NCBI GenBank assembly: GCA_964509845.1
Contig: CAZDZG010000001.1
Coordinates: 11,641 to 75,640, forward strand
Length of the DNA: 64,000 nt
Direction: 5' to 3'
Source: WYZ-LMO6 sp964509845
Lineage (GTDB): Archaea > Hadarchaeota > Hadarchaeia > Hadarchaeales > WYZ-LMO6
Below, piece by piece: positions 32,710 through 40,718 of this stretch (position 1 is the stretch's first letter; every line of letters begins with the position of its first letter). The notes under the pieces were generated by a model, which did not search any database, was not told the origin of the DNA, and saw nothing but the letters and a program-made list of their open reading frames with translations. The position numbers and the translations under genes are program-made.

Positions 32710-33798
32710 TCAGGTCTCCAGGTTCAGTCCCAGCCTCCTGGCCTCCTCCACCGCCCTTTCGAATTCCTCGGCGGTGATGGGACGGTTTATCTCGGGATAC
32801 TGGCTTGCTTTGTAACAGGGGCGGTACTGGGCCATCACGTTGACCCTCACCCTGTCCCCCAGCTTCTCCGCTATCCACCTCAGAACCGGAAAGGTGCAGC
32901 ACTCCAGGTGCCCGGGCATCACCAGGTGCCTTATGAGGACCTCGGCATCGAGGAAGGCCGTCAGGTGATTTCTGGTCACCGTCTCCCAGTACCTGGGAAT
33001 TCCGGAATACTTTTTGGCGCACCGGTCGTTCCCCCACTTGAAGTCGGTCAGGTAGATGTCCTGGGTTCCCTTCAGGAGCTCCGCACTTTCGGAGCTGTAG
33101 TAGAGGTTGGAGTTCCAGACCGAACTAAGGGGGGTCTCGCACTCCCTTAGGGTTTCCAGGATGAGGAGGAGGTGCGGATCGGGGTTTCCCCCCACGAAGT
33201 TCACGTTCCTGGCACCCTCCCTGGCCGCCTTGGCTATGAGGGTGGAGAGCTCCTTGGGCGAGAGTTCGGTCCCCTCCTCCGGATACTGGGAGATGTCCCA
33301 GTTCTGGCAGAAGCAGCAGCGAAAGGAACATCCGGAGAAGAAGATGGTATAGGAGGGCACGAGCTCGCTCTCCTCCCCGTAATGCATGAACTCGGAAGCC
33401 ACCCTGGACCTCGTGACCCCGCAGAATCCCCTTTCCCCCTCGAGGCGGTTGACACCGCAGCGGTGCTCGCACAGCCTGCAGGAGGAGAGGAGGCGGCGGC
33501 AGAGCTCCACCTTGAGGTCCAGCAGGGAGGGGGTGGGCCTGGGCAGGTCCTCCAGCCCTATCTTTCCCCCGTCCAGGAGGGCCAGCTTTTCCCTGAACTC
33601 CTCCAGGCATTCCCGGTGCAGCTCCCAGAGCTTTTCCTCCTCCCATGAGGCCCGGAAGGGGGCGGGGATCCTCTTGCATAGGAGGAAGCGCGGGGGGAGC
33701 TCCCTCCTCATCACCCTGAAGTACCTGGGAAAGGCCCGCTTGGCCCCCTCATCCCTCAAGACGGAGAGGGCATCCGGCCTGAGGATCTTCCACACCAT
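32710..33798 (-). CDS. Radical SAM protein, PflX/COG1313 type
   Basis: A 362-residue radical SAM protein. The cluster motif CSFRCCFCQNWDIS (CxxxCxxC) follows an N-terminal Cys-rich stretch, CRLCEHRCGVNRLEGERGFCGV. The layout matches the uncharacterised PflX family (COG1313), related to pyruvate formate-lyase activating enzyme. The target is not known. The ATG at 33798 diverges from prs. An in-frame codon at 33831 would place the start within the shared promoter and is unlikely. Confidence 0.85.
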   Translation of the reverse strand: MVWKILRPDALSVLRDEGAKRAFPRYFRVMRRELPPRFLLCKRIPAPFRASWEEEKLWELHRECLEEFREKLALLDGGKIGLEDLPRPTPSLLDLKVELCRRLLSSCRLCEHRCGVNRLEGERGFCGVTRSRVASEFMHYGEESELVPSYTIFFSGCSFRCCFCQNWDISQYPEEGTELSPKELSTLIAKAAREGARNVNFVGGNPDPHLLLILETLRECETPLSSVWNSNLYYSSESAELLKGTQDIYLTDFKWGNDRCAKKYSGIPRYWETVTRNHLTAFLDAEVLIRHLVMPGHLECCTFPVLRWIAEKLGDRVRVNVMAQYRPCYKASQYPEINRPITAEEFERAVEEARRLGLNLET

Positions 33799-33814
33799 CC
33801 CTCCTCCCCTAAAA

Positions 33815-33824
33815 CTTATAAAAG
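33815..33824. promoter_or_regulatory. TATA element between prs and the radical SAM gene
   Basis: CTTATAAAAG lies 28 bases before the prs ATG at 33853 and 16 bases before the divergent ATG at 33798. It is nearly symmetric and may serve both directions. Confidence 0.5.
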
Positions 33825-33852
33825 CCCTCAAAAAAGGAAAACTTCGGTAAGG

Positions 33853-34740
33853 ATGATAGTGGTGGGGGGAAGGGCCTCGCAGAAGCTTTCCTGGGAGATA
33901 GCCAGGGAGCTGAACTGCCGGTTCTCCCAGCCCGAAGTTAAATCGTTTCCGGATGGGGAGCTTTACGTGAGAATACCGGACGATCTCTCAGGGGAGGAGG
34001 TGATCGTGGTCCAGTCCACCCCTCCCCCCCAGAACGAAAACCTGATGGAGCTCTTCCTCCTTCTGGAGGCCGCCTCGGAGCAGGGGCCCCGTTCCCTCAA
34101 GGCCGTGGTGCCCTATCTCGCTTACGCTCGGCAGGACAAGATCTTCAAGAAGGGTGAGGCCCTCAGCCTCAAGCTGATCTCCAGCTTCATCGAGAAGGCG
34201 GGGGCCCAGGAAGTGGTGGTGGTGGACATTCACGAGAGGGAATCCCTCTCCTACTTCTCCGTTCCCGTGAAGAACCTGACGGCGGCGCCCGCTCTCGGCA
34301 GGTACTTCAGGGGTATGAACCTCAAGGACCCCCTCTTCCTGGGTCCCGACGAGAAGGCGGCGAAGCAGGCGAGCCTGGCGGCCAGGGAGCTGGGGGCTTC
34401 CTACGATTCCTTGGAGAAGGAACGGCTCAGTCCAGAGCTGGTGGTCACCTCGGAGAAGAGACTCCAGGTCAAGGACAGGGATGCCGTGATCATCGATGAC
34501 ATCATAAGCACGGGTGGAACCATCGTGGAGGCGGCCAAGATTCTGAAGAAAAGTGGGGCCCGCAGGATCTTCGCAGCCTGTACCCACCCCGTGCTCTCGG
34601 CCAACGCCCTGGAGAGGATGAGGGCGGCGGGCGTGGAGGCGGTGGTGGGCACCAACACCATCGAGAACTCCCACAGCCTGGTGTCGGTGGCACCCATCAT
34701 AGCGGAGGGGCTGAGGCAGAGCTCTCTGGAGGTTTATTAG
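33853..34740 (+). CDS. prs: Ribose-phosphate pyrophosphokinase
   Basis: A 295-residue PRPP synthetase. The flexible-loop and ATP site are seen in PYLAYARQDKIFKKGEAL, the PPi loop in FLGPDEKAAKQASL, and the ribose-5-phosphate loop in VIIDDIISTGGTIVEAAKIL. PRPP feeds purine, pyrimidine and histidine synthesis, linking to the PurN/PurD pair. This short archaeal class lacks part of the allosteric interface of bacterial PRPP synthetases. Confidence 0.95.
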   Translation: MIVVGGRASQKLSWEIARELNCRFSQPEVKSFPDGELYVRIPDDLSGEEVIVVQSTPPPQNENLMELFLLLEAASEQGPRSLKAVVPYLAYARQDKIFKKGEALSLKLISSFIEKAGAQEVVVVDIHERESLSYFSVPVKNLTAAPALGRYFRGMNLKDPLFLGPDEKAAKQASLAARELGASYDSLEKERLSPELVVTSEKRLQVKDRDAVIIDDIISTGGTIVEAAKILKKSGARRIFAACTHPVLSANALERMRAAGVEAVVGTNTIENSHSLVSVAPIIAEGLRQSSLEVY

Positions 34741-34762
34741 TTCCCTCCCCCAGGGGTGAAGG

Positions 34763-35785
34763 GTGAGGCTGGTTTTCCTTCTCTCCGGTGAGCACCGGGA
34801 GCTACCTAGCGCCGAGGTCATGGCCGCCCTTCAGGCGGAGGGGGTTGCGGCCAGGGTGCTGGAAAGGTGGGACCAGGTTCTGGTGGTGGAGGCGGAAAAC
34901 CCCGATCCCTTCGTCCTGGCCTCCAGACTGGGGATGTCGCACGAAGTCTGGATGCACCTATGCACCGCGCCCGCAGGGGAGCTGCTGGAAGCGGTCTCAA
35001 GCACGGATGTGGTGGACCTCCTCCCCCACGGCAAGAGCCTGGCGGTGAGGGTGCGGAGGGTGAAGGGGGCCTCCCCCCAGCTCAGGAGCGAGGGCCTCGC
35101 CAGGCAGTTGGCTGAGCTGATAGGGAGGGAGGTGAAGTTCAAGGTGGACCTGAAGAGACCCGAGAAGGAGGTGGGGGTGGTACTCACGGAGGGGGTGGGG
35201 GTGGTGGGGATAAAGCTGGCAAATACGGCCAGGGGGGAGATGTGGAGAAGGAGACCGAAACACAGGAAGGCCTTCCATCCCAGCACCCTATCCCCTTCCC
35301 TGGCCAGGTGCCTGGTCAACCTGGCCAGGGCACCCAGGCATGGCACCCTGCTGGACCCTTTCTGCGGGGTGGGGGGGATCCTGATAGAGGCCGGCCTCAT
35401 GGGAATGAGGGTGATAGGAGTGGATCTGAATCCCGAAATGGTGGAGAAGGCCAGGCTTAACCTGGAGAGCTACGGGATAAAGGAGTTCAGGGTGGAGGTG
35501 GGAGATGCCTGCCAGTGGAGGGGGGAGAAGGTGGAGGCGGTGGCCACGGATCCCCCTTACGGAAGGCAGGCGAGCACGGGGGGGAAGAAACTGGAGGAGC
35601 TCTATCCGATGGCCCTCCAGGCCATGGCGGACGTGCTGAAGAGGGGCAGGTACCTCTGCCTCACCTCTCCCTCCCATCTGGAGCTGGGGGAGATGGCCCT
35701 GAAAGCGGGCCTGAAGGAAAAGGAAAGGTATGAGCAGAGGGTGCACCGGAGCCTCACCAGGAGAATCTACGTCTTCAGGAGGTGA
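34763..35785 (+). CDS. trmG10: tRNA (guanine-N2)-dimethyltransferase, G10 type
   Basis: A 340-residue THUMP-methyltransferase. The THUMP domain occupies about 50-150. The Rossmann methylase has LLDPFCGVGGILIEAGL, VIGVDLNPEMVEKARLNL and the catalytic ATDPPYGRQAS (DPPYG). This is the archaeal Trm-G10/Trm11 layout, methylating N2 of G10 in tRNA. GTG start 22 bases after prs; it is followed after three bases by RNase Z, so three genes are probably one transcript devoted in part to tRNA maturation. Confidence 0.9.
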   Translation: MRLVFLLSGEHRELPSAEVMAALQAEGVAARVLERWDQVLVVEAENPDPFVLASRLGMSHEVWMHLCTAPAGELLEAVSSTDVVDLLPHGKSLAVRVRRVKGASPQLRSEGLARQLAELIGREVKFKVDLKRPEKEVGVVLTEGVGVVGIKLANTARGEMWRRRPKHRKAFHPSTLSPSLARCLVNLARAPRHGTLLDPFCGVGGILIEAGLMGMRVIGVDLNPEMVEKARLNLESYGIKEFRVEVGDACQWRGEKVEAVATDPPYGRQASTGGKKLEELYPMALQAMADVLKRGRYLCLTSPSHLELGEMALKAGLKEKERYEQRVHRSLTRRIYVFRR

Positions 35786-35788
35786 AGG

Positions 35789-36706
35789 GTGAACCTGACC
35801 CTGATCTTCCTGGGAACGGGGGGGAGTCTCCCCTCCTCCCGGGCCCTTCCCAGTCTTGCCCTCAAGAGAGGGGGAGAGCTCCTCCTCTTCGACTGCGGGG
35901 AGGGAACGCAGGCGCAGATGCTCAAGGCGGGCCTAAGCCCCCTGAAGGTGGGCTCGATCTTCATCTCCCACCTCCACGGGGACCACTTCCTGGGCCTCGC
36001 CGGTTTGGTCCAGACCATGTCCCTGCTGGGAAGGGAGGAGCCATTGACCATCTACGTCCCCAGCGGGGAGGGGGAGAGGGTGGAAACTCTCCTCAGGCTC
36101 CCCCGCTACACCCCCACCTTTGAGCTGGAGGTGAGGGAGCTGGCGGGAGGGGAGGAGGTGAGGAGGGAAGGTTACCGGATCCTCACCTCTTCCACCGTAC
36201 ACGGGGTGGAGGGCCTGGCCTTTTCCCTGGAGGAGTTCCCCAGACCGGGAAGGCTGGATCCCAAGAGGGCCGTGGAGCTGGGCCTGAGCCCAGGACCGGT
36301 CTTTTCCCAGCTAAAGGCTGGGAAGCCCGTCCACCTTCCGGGCGGGAGGGAGATAAGGCCCGAGGAGGTGGTGGGCCCTCCCCTGCCCGGCAGAAAGGTG
36401 GTCTACGCCGTCGACACCAGGCCCTGCGAGGAGGTGGTGGCCCTGGCCAGGGGTGCGGATGTGCTGGTGCACGACGCCATGTTCGAGGAGGAGCAGGGAG
36501 AAAAAGCGAAGGAAAGGGGGCACTCCACCTCGGCCGAGGCGGCCTGGGTGGCCAGGGAGGCGGGGGTCAAGCTGCTCGTCCTCACCCACATAAGCCCCCG
36601 GTACAGGGAGAGCTCTCGCCTTTTGGAGCAGGCGAGAAGGATTTTCCCCAACACGGTGGTGGCGGAGGACCTCATGGTGCTGGAGGTCCCGCTGGCGGGC
36701 GGTTGA
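35789..36706 (+). CDS. rnz: Ribonuclease Z
   Basis: A 305-residue tRNA 3' processing endonuclease of the MBL fold. The zinc motif SHLHGDHFLGLAG is complete, FLGTGGSLPSSR is the N-terminal RNase Z sign, and VYAVDTRPCEEV, HDAMFEEEQGEKAKERGHST and LVLTHISPRY carry later ligands. Start is GTG. It is paired with the tRNA G10 methylase upstream. Confidence 0.95.
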   Translation: MNLTLIFLGTGGSLPSSRALPSLALKRGGELLLFDCGEGTQAQMLKAGLSPLKVGSIFISHLHGDHFLGLAGLVQTMSLLGREEPLTIYVPSGEGERVETLLRLPRYTPTFELEVRELAGGEEVRREGYRILTSSTVHGVEGLAFSLEEFPRPGRLDPKRAVELGLSPGPVFSQLKAGKPVHLPGGREIRPEEVVGPPLPGRKVVYAVDTRPCEEVVALARGADVLVHDAMFEEEQGEKAKERGHSTSAEAAWVAREAGVKLLVLTHISPRYRESSRLLEQARRIFPNTVVAEDLMVLEVPLAGG

Positions 36707-36707
36707 G

Positions 36708-37103
36708 GTGTCCCCAGGAAAGGGTCCCTCCCTCAAACTTCTCCTCTGGTTCCTCCCGGTGGTCGACCTCTTCACCCTTCCCCGCATCCTCGGGTACTAC
36801 GCCGCGAGGGGCATCCGCGTTCCCAGACCCCATGCCTTACTGGCCATGGTCGAGCGGTGGGCGGGTTACCTCCCGTTGGGCCTCCTGCTGGGACGCTGGC
36901 TCGGCCCCCTCCCCTCCCTCCTTCTTTTCCTGGCCGGGATGGGCCTGGGAGGACCGCTGGAGCTCCTCCTCATGCGGAGGGGGAGGACCCCCTGGGGCTT
37001 CCTGAGGGGAAAGGAGGGGACCCTGTTGCTGAGGGTCTTCCTGCTGGAGGGCTACAATGCACTGGGTTACTTCTCGCTGGGCCTCCTCCTCTCCCTGCTA
37101 TAA
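36708..37103 (+). CDS. Small integral membrane protein
   Basis: A 131-residue protein with about four hydrophobic segments (8-30, 45-65, 66-85, 98-131) and Arg-rich short loops. It starts with a GTG one base after the RNase Z stop and overlaps the convergent UPF0201 gene by six bases. I do not recognise a family. Codon use and purine bias match neighbours, so it is likely a real gene of the local operon. Confidence 0.65.
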   Translation: MSPGKGPSLKLLLWFLPVVDLFTLPRILGYYAARGIRVPRPHALLAMVERWAGYLPLGLLLGRWLGPLPSLLLFLAGMGLGGPLELLLMRRGRTPWGFLRGKEGTLLLRVFLLEGYNALGYFSLGLLLSLL

Positions 37104-37517
37104 CCCCCTGAGCTCCTCCAGCGAGACCTCCCTCTGCTCCTTGCTGGTGGTGCTCGGTGCCAGGTAGTCCACCACCAGCCCGGGATCCGAGGCCTCTATG
37201 ACCACCTTGATGGGGCCCAGTGGGGTCTCCCCCTCCGTGAAGCTGACCCTCCCCACGAAGGCCGACTGCTTGTTGAGCCAGAACTCCAGCCTGCCCTCTC
37301 CCCTACCCCTCAGGAGGACGGCCCTGGAGGCATCCCTTATGGCCTGCAGGCGCAGGAGCTCCTTGAGGTGGGAGAGGACGGAGGGATCCTCCGAACCACC
37401 AACCACCTCCCCTTCCCTCCTCTCCAGGGGGAGGGAGGGGAAGAGGTTCTTGAGGGCCCTTTCCACCTTGGAGGGATCCTCGCTCGGCTTGACCTCAGCC
37501 CTGACCAGGATCCTCAT
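37098..37517 (-). CDS. UPF0201 family protein
   Basis: A 139-residue archaeal UPF0201 (COG1931) protein: RAEVKPSEDPSKVERALKNLFP at the start, SRAVLLRGRGEGRLEFWLNKQSAF in the middle, and SFTEGETPLGPIKVVIEASDP near the end. Structures of relatives show an L5-like RNA-binding fold; the role is unknown. It overlaps the UPF0200 kinase-like gene by 23 bases, a pairing seen in many Euryarchaeota. Confidence 0.88.
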   Translation of the reverse strand: MRILVRAEVKPSEDPSKVERALKNLFPSLPLERREGEVVGGSEDPSVLSHLKELLRLQAIRDASRAVLLRGRGEGRLEFWLNKQSAFVGRVSFTEGETPLGPIKVVIEASDPGLVVDYLAPSTTSKEQREVSLEELRGL

Positions 37518-38067
37518 GGGCCAGAAGCCCCCTGAAAAGCTCCAGGGCTTTTTCCCGCAGCTCCTCCAAGCTCCCCTCGTTCAGAAGGAGGTGGTCGGCG
37601 AGGGAGAGGACCTCCCCCACCCCCCACCTCAGCTCCCTCCTGTCCTTTTCCAGGAAGCTCTCATAGCTCCTAGCATCATCCTCCCTTCCCCTGGAGAGCA
37701 CCCTGGAGTACCTCAGCCTGGGATTGGCCCAGACCGCCACCACCACCAACCCCTCCCCGAAGGCCTTCCTGAACTCCTCCACCTCCTCGGGGGATCTGAG
37801 ACCGTCCACCACCACCACCCCCCTCTCCCCGAGCTTCTCCCTTATGAGGGGAAGGTTGAGCTTGGCCACCGCCCCCCTACCCATCCTCTCCCTGAGCAGG
37901 TCTGCCACCCTCCCCACGTTCTCCTCGTTCACCTGCAGTCCCCTCCTCCTGGTCTCCTCGATCACCGCCTCCCCCATCCGGATGCAGGGGATTCCCAGGG
38001 AAAGGGCCACGCGGGCCACCTCCGTCTTGCCCGCCCCCTGGAGACCCACCAGCCCCACCACCCTCAA
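37495..38067 (-). CDS. UPF0200 P-loop nucleotide kinase-like protein
   Basis: A 190-residue AAA/kinase-like P-loop protein. Walker A is GLQGAGKTEVARVA at residues 8-21, and VVVDGLRSPEEVEEFRKAFG follows like the Walker B of dephospho-CoA kinase relatives. The LSRGREDDARSYESFLEKDRREL stretch (split between helix and lid) is the UPF0200 sign. Substrate is unknown; its constant partner is UPF0201. Confidence 0.87.
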   Translation of the reverse strand: MRVVGLVGLQGAGKTEVARVALSLGIPCIRMGEAVIEETRRRGLQVNEENVGRVADLLRERMGRGAVAKLNLPLIREKLGERGVVVVDGLRSPEEVEEFRKAFGEGLVVVAVWANPRLRYSRVLSRGREDDARSYESFLEKDRRELRWGVGEVLSLADHLLLNEGSLEELREKALELFRGLLAHEDPGQG

Positions 38068-38080
38068 GGACTCCCCCCTT

Positions 38081-38383
38081 CTATGGAGTCCCCCGATCGG
38101 TCTCCTCCTGGGAGAGGGGGAGGATGGTGATCTCGTCCTTGTGCTTGAGCCTGGTGTGGATCCCCGGCAGGGGTCTCACGGGGCGGTTGTTGAGCAAAAC
38201 CTGACAGCTGCTACTCAGCTCCCCCGTCGTGGGGTCCAGAACGCTCTCCACCACCGAGGGGTGCCTCCTGCCCAGTTTCATGAGGAGGGAGTCCAGGGTT
38301 TCCTCCTCGTCTATCGGTATCCTTATGTTTCCAGTTCCGGCTCTCTTGCTGAGCTCCCCCTGTAGGTTAACCACCACATACAT
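38081..38383 (-). CDS. MoaD/ThiS-like ubiquitin-fold protein without C-terminal Gly-Gly
   Basis: A 100-residue beta-grasp protein: IRIPIDEEETLDSLLMKLG, CQVLLNNRPVRPLPGIHTRL and LKHKDEITILPLS match archaeal MoaD and SAMP proteins. Those normally end with Gly-Gly directly after the ILPxxxGG strand. Here the strand is followed by QEETDRGTP and a stop, so no thiocarboxylate or conjugation tail is present. It may be a structural relative or be trimmed; this is inference. It lies 13 bases upstream of UPF0200. Confidence 0.8.
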   Translation of the reverse strand: MYVVVNLQGELSKRAGTGNIRIPIDEEETLDSLLMKLGRRHPSVVESVLDPTTGELSSSCQVLLNNRPVRPLPGIHTRLKHKDEITILPLSQEETDRGTP

Positions 38384-38443
38384 CCTGTCGCCTGGGGTTT
38401 TGGGGCGCTTCTTCGTCCAGACACCCTCGGATTTTTAATTAAA

Positions 38444-38459
38444 AACGGTCTCTCCCGTT
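38444..38459. promoter_or_regulatory. Inverted repeat upstream of the arg operon
   Basis: AACGG and CCGTT are separated by TCTCTC, in an A/T-rich stretch within the 136-base gap between the MoaD-like gene and argG. Its position 60-75 bases before argG suggests a regulator site, but no regulator is identified. Confidence 0.35.
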
Positions 38460-38477
38460 AAAAAACTTCCTTCTCAG

Positions 38478-38499
38478 CCCCAAAGCCTATATGCTGGGG
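38478..38499 (+). promoter_or_regulatory. TATA element inside an inverted repeat, arg operon promoter
   Basis: CTATAT at 38487-38492 is flanked by AGC and GCT, then by CCCC (38478-38481) and GGGG (38496-38499). The argG ATG is 27 bases after the TATA core, fitting a leaderless or near-leaderless start. A protein bound to the repeat would block TBP. Confidence 0.5.
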
Positions 38500-38519
38500 A
38501 GTGGAAAAGGGGGGGTCAC

Positions 38520-39689
38520 ATGAAGGTGGTGCTGGGGTTCAGCGGGGGGCTGGATACCTGCGCCTGCCTGAAGCTGCTGCAGGAGAGGTACGGGGCCGAG
38601 GTGATCACCGTTACGGTGGATGTGGGTCAGAGGAGGGAGCTCTTCCAGCAGGCGGAGGAGAGGGCCAGGAAGCTGGGGGCGGTAAAGCACGTTTACGTCG
38701 ACGCGAGGGAAGAATTCGTGAAGGACTATGTGTTCAGGAGCATAAAGGCCAACGGGTGCTATGAGGGATATCCCCTCTCCATCTCCCTCGCCCGCTATCC
38801 CACCGCTCTGTGGATGATCAGGGTGGCCCTGCAGGAGGGGGCGGAAGCGGTGGCCCACGGCTGTACGGGGAAGGGGAACGACCAGTTCAGGTTCGACCTC
38901 ACCCTTTCCTCGCAGGCACCGGGTCTGCGCATTCTGGCCCCCATCAGGGAGCTCAACCTCACCAGGGACGAGGAGGTGAGGTACCTGGAAAAGTACGGCA
39001 TGTCTTTCCCCTCCGTTCCCTTCACCGTGGACGAGAACCTCTGGGGAAGGTCCATAGAAGGAGGGGAGCTGGAGGATCCCATGCAGTCCCCTCCGGAGGA
39101 GGCCTTTCAGCTCACACGACACCCCTCCAGGGCCCCCCGCGAGCCCACCCTCCTCTCGCTGGGCTTTGAAAAAGGGGTACCCGTTTCCCTCAACGGCAAG
39201 CGCATGGACGGGGTCGGGTTGATAGGGGAACTCAACCGGCTGGCCGGCGAGTACGGGGTGGGCAGGATAGACATGATGGAGGACAGGATCCTGGGCCTGA
39301 AGGCCAGGGAGGTGTACGAGGCCCCCGCCGCCACGGTAATCCTCCAAGCCCATGCCGCGCTGGAGGCCCTGGTGCTCACCGGTGAGGAGCTGGCCGTCAA
39401 GCGGGCCATAGACCAGAAGTGGAGCGAGATGGTCTACCGGGGGAGATGGTTTGATCCCCTCCGGGAGGACCTGGAAGCCTTCATCGATGCCACCCAGGAG
39501 AGGGTCACGGGAGAGGTGAAGGTGGAGCTCGCTCCCGGCAGGGCACAGGTGGTGGGGAGATCCTCCCCCCACTCCCTCTACCGCCGGGACATCATTTCCT
39601 TCCACCTCCCGGGCTTCGACCAGCGGATGGCGGCCTCGGTAACCAAGTTCTACGGCCTCGACGGCAGGTTGCGGGGTTGGGGAAGATGA
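38520..39689 (+). CDS. argG: Argininosuccinate synthase, copy 2
   Basis: A 389-residue argininosuccinate synthase with FSGGLDTCACLKLL, YEGYPLSISLAR and GCTGKGNDQFRFDL. The C-terminal SLYRRDIISFHLPGFDQRMA is the usual family end. It heads argG-argC-argJ-argB-argD-argF and so is probably the main arginine enzyme. The other copy (19049-20227) differs through its length and is paired with argH. The two are paralogs rather than recent duplicates, since many family-conserved blocks differ between them. ATGA overlap with argC. Confidence 0.95.
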   Translation: MKVVLGFSGGLDTCACLKLLQERYGAEVITVTVDVGQRRELFQQAEERARKLGAVKHVYVDAREEFVKDYVFRSIKANGCYEGYPLSISLARYPTALWMIRVALQEGAEAVAHGCTGKGNDQFRFDLTLSSQAPGLRILAPIRELNLTRDEEVRYLEKYGMSFPSVPFTVDENLWGRSIEGGELEDPMQSPPEEAFQLTRHPSRAPREPTLLSLGFEKGVPVSLNGKRMDGVGLIGELNRLAGEYGVGRIDMMEDRILGLKAREVYEAPAATVILQAHAALEALVLTGEELAVKRAIDQKWSEMVYRGRWFDPLREDLEAFIDATQERVTGEVKVELAPGRAQVVGRSSPHSLYRRDIISFHLPGFDQRMAASVTKFYGLDGRLRGWGR

Positions 39690-40714
39690 TAAGGGTCTCG
39701 CTGGTGGGGGCAGCCGGCTACACGGGAGGGGAGCTTCTCAGGCTCCTCCTCAGGCATCCGGAGGTGCAGCTGGTGGGGGTTTACGGGGAGGAGCACGCGG
39801 GGGCCCCCCTGCGGAGCCTGCACCCCCACCTCTCCAACCTGGTGGGCGAGCGAAGGGTGGAAAGGCCAGAGTACGACAGGGTGGGCTCGGAAGCCGAGCT
39901 GGTCTTCCTGGCCACCCCCAGCGGGGTGGCCATGAGGGTGGTACCCAAGCTGCTCGCCAAGGGGGCCAAGGTGGTGGATCTGAGCGCCGACTACCGCTTC
40001 GAGGACGTCAGGGTCTACGAGAGGTATTACGGGAAGCACGAGAGCCCGGAGGTGAAGGGGGTGTACGGGCTACCCGAGCTTTACAGGGAAAGAATAAGGG
40101 AGGCCGACCTCATCGCCAATCCAGGCTGCTATCCCACGGCGGCCATCCTCTCCCTCGCCCCCCTTTTCGCGGAGAGGCTGGCGGACCCGGCGAGGGTGGT
40201 GGTGGATGCCATAAGCGGGACCTCAGGGGCGGGGAGGGGACTGAGGGAGGACCTGCACCATCCCATATGCGGGGAGAACCTCAGCGCTTACTCCGCAACC
40301 CGCCACCGGCACCTGCCCGAGATTAAGAAGGAACTGGAGAGGCTGGCGGGGGAGGAGGTGGGCCTGAGCTTCACCCCCCACCTGGCGCCCGTGGTTAGGG
40401 GCATCCTCTCCACCTCCCATGTCCTCCTGAGGAGAAGGAGCTCGAAGGAGGAACTGCTGGACCTTTACCGGAGGTTCTACGAGGGGGAGCCCTTCGTGAG
40501 GGTGAGGGAGGAACTTCCGGAGCTCAAGTACGTGGTGGGCTCAAACTACTGCGACATAGGGCTGGAGGTGGCCGAGGACGGGAGGTGGGTGGTGGTGGTT
40601 TCGGCCATCGACAACCTGCTCAAGGGGGGGTCGGGTCAGGCCGTGCAGAACATGAACATAAGGTTCGGACTCAGGGAAACGGAGGGTCTGGAAGTCCTTC
40701 CCATGAGGCCGTGA
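39686..40714 (+). CDS. argC: N-acetyl-gamma-glutamyl-phosphate reductase
   Basis: A 342-residue NADPH reductase. The VSLVGAAGYTGGELLRLLL nucleotide loop and the catalytic cysteine in ANPGCYPTAAILSLAP are intact. Further signs are ISGTSGAGRGLREDLHHP and TPHLAPVVRGILST. It reduces acylphosphate to semialdehyde. Archaea can use an ArgC/LysY homolog for lysine through a carrier protein, but no LysW is present here, so arginine is favoured. Confidence 0.94.
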   Translation: MIRVSLVGAAGYTGGELLRLLLRHPEVQLVGVYGEEHAGAPLRSLHPHLSNLVGERRVERPEYDRVGSEAELVFLATPSGVAMRVVPKLLAKGAKVVDLSADYRFEDVRVYERYYGKHESPEVKGVYGLPELYRERIREADLIANPGCYPTAAILSLAPLFAERLADPARVVVDAISGTSGAGRGLREDLHHPICGENLSAYSATRHRHLPEIKKELERLAGEEVGLSFTPHLAPVVRGILSTSHVLLRRRSSKEELLDLYRRFYEGEPFVRVREELPELKYVVGSNYCDIGLEVAEDGRWVVVVSAIDNLLKGGSGQAVQNMNIRFGLRETEGLEVLPMRP

Positions 40715-40718
40715 GGGT

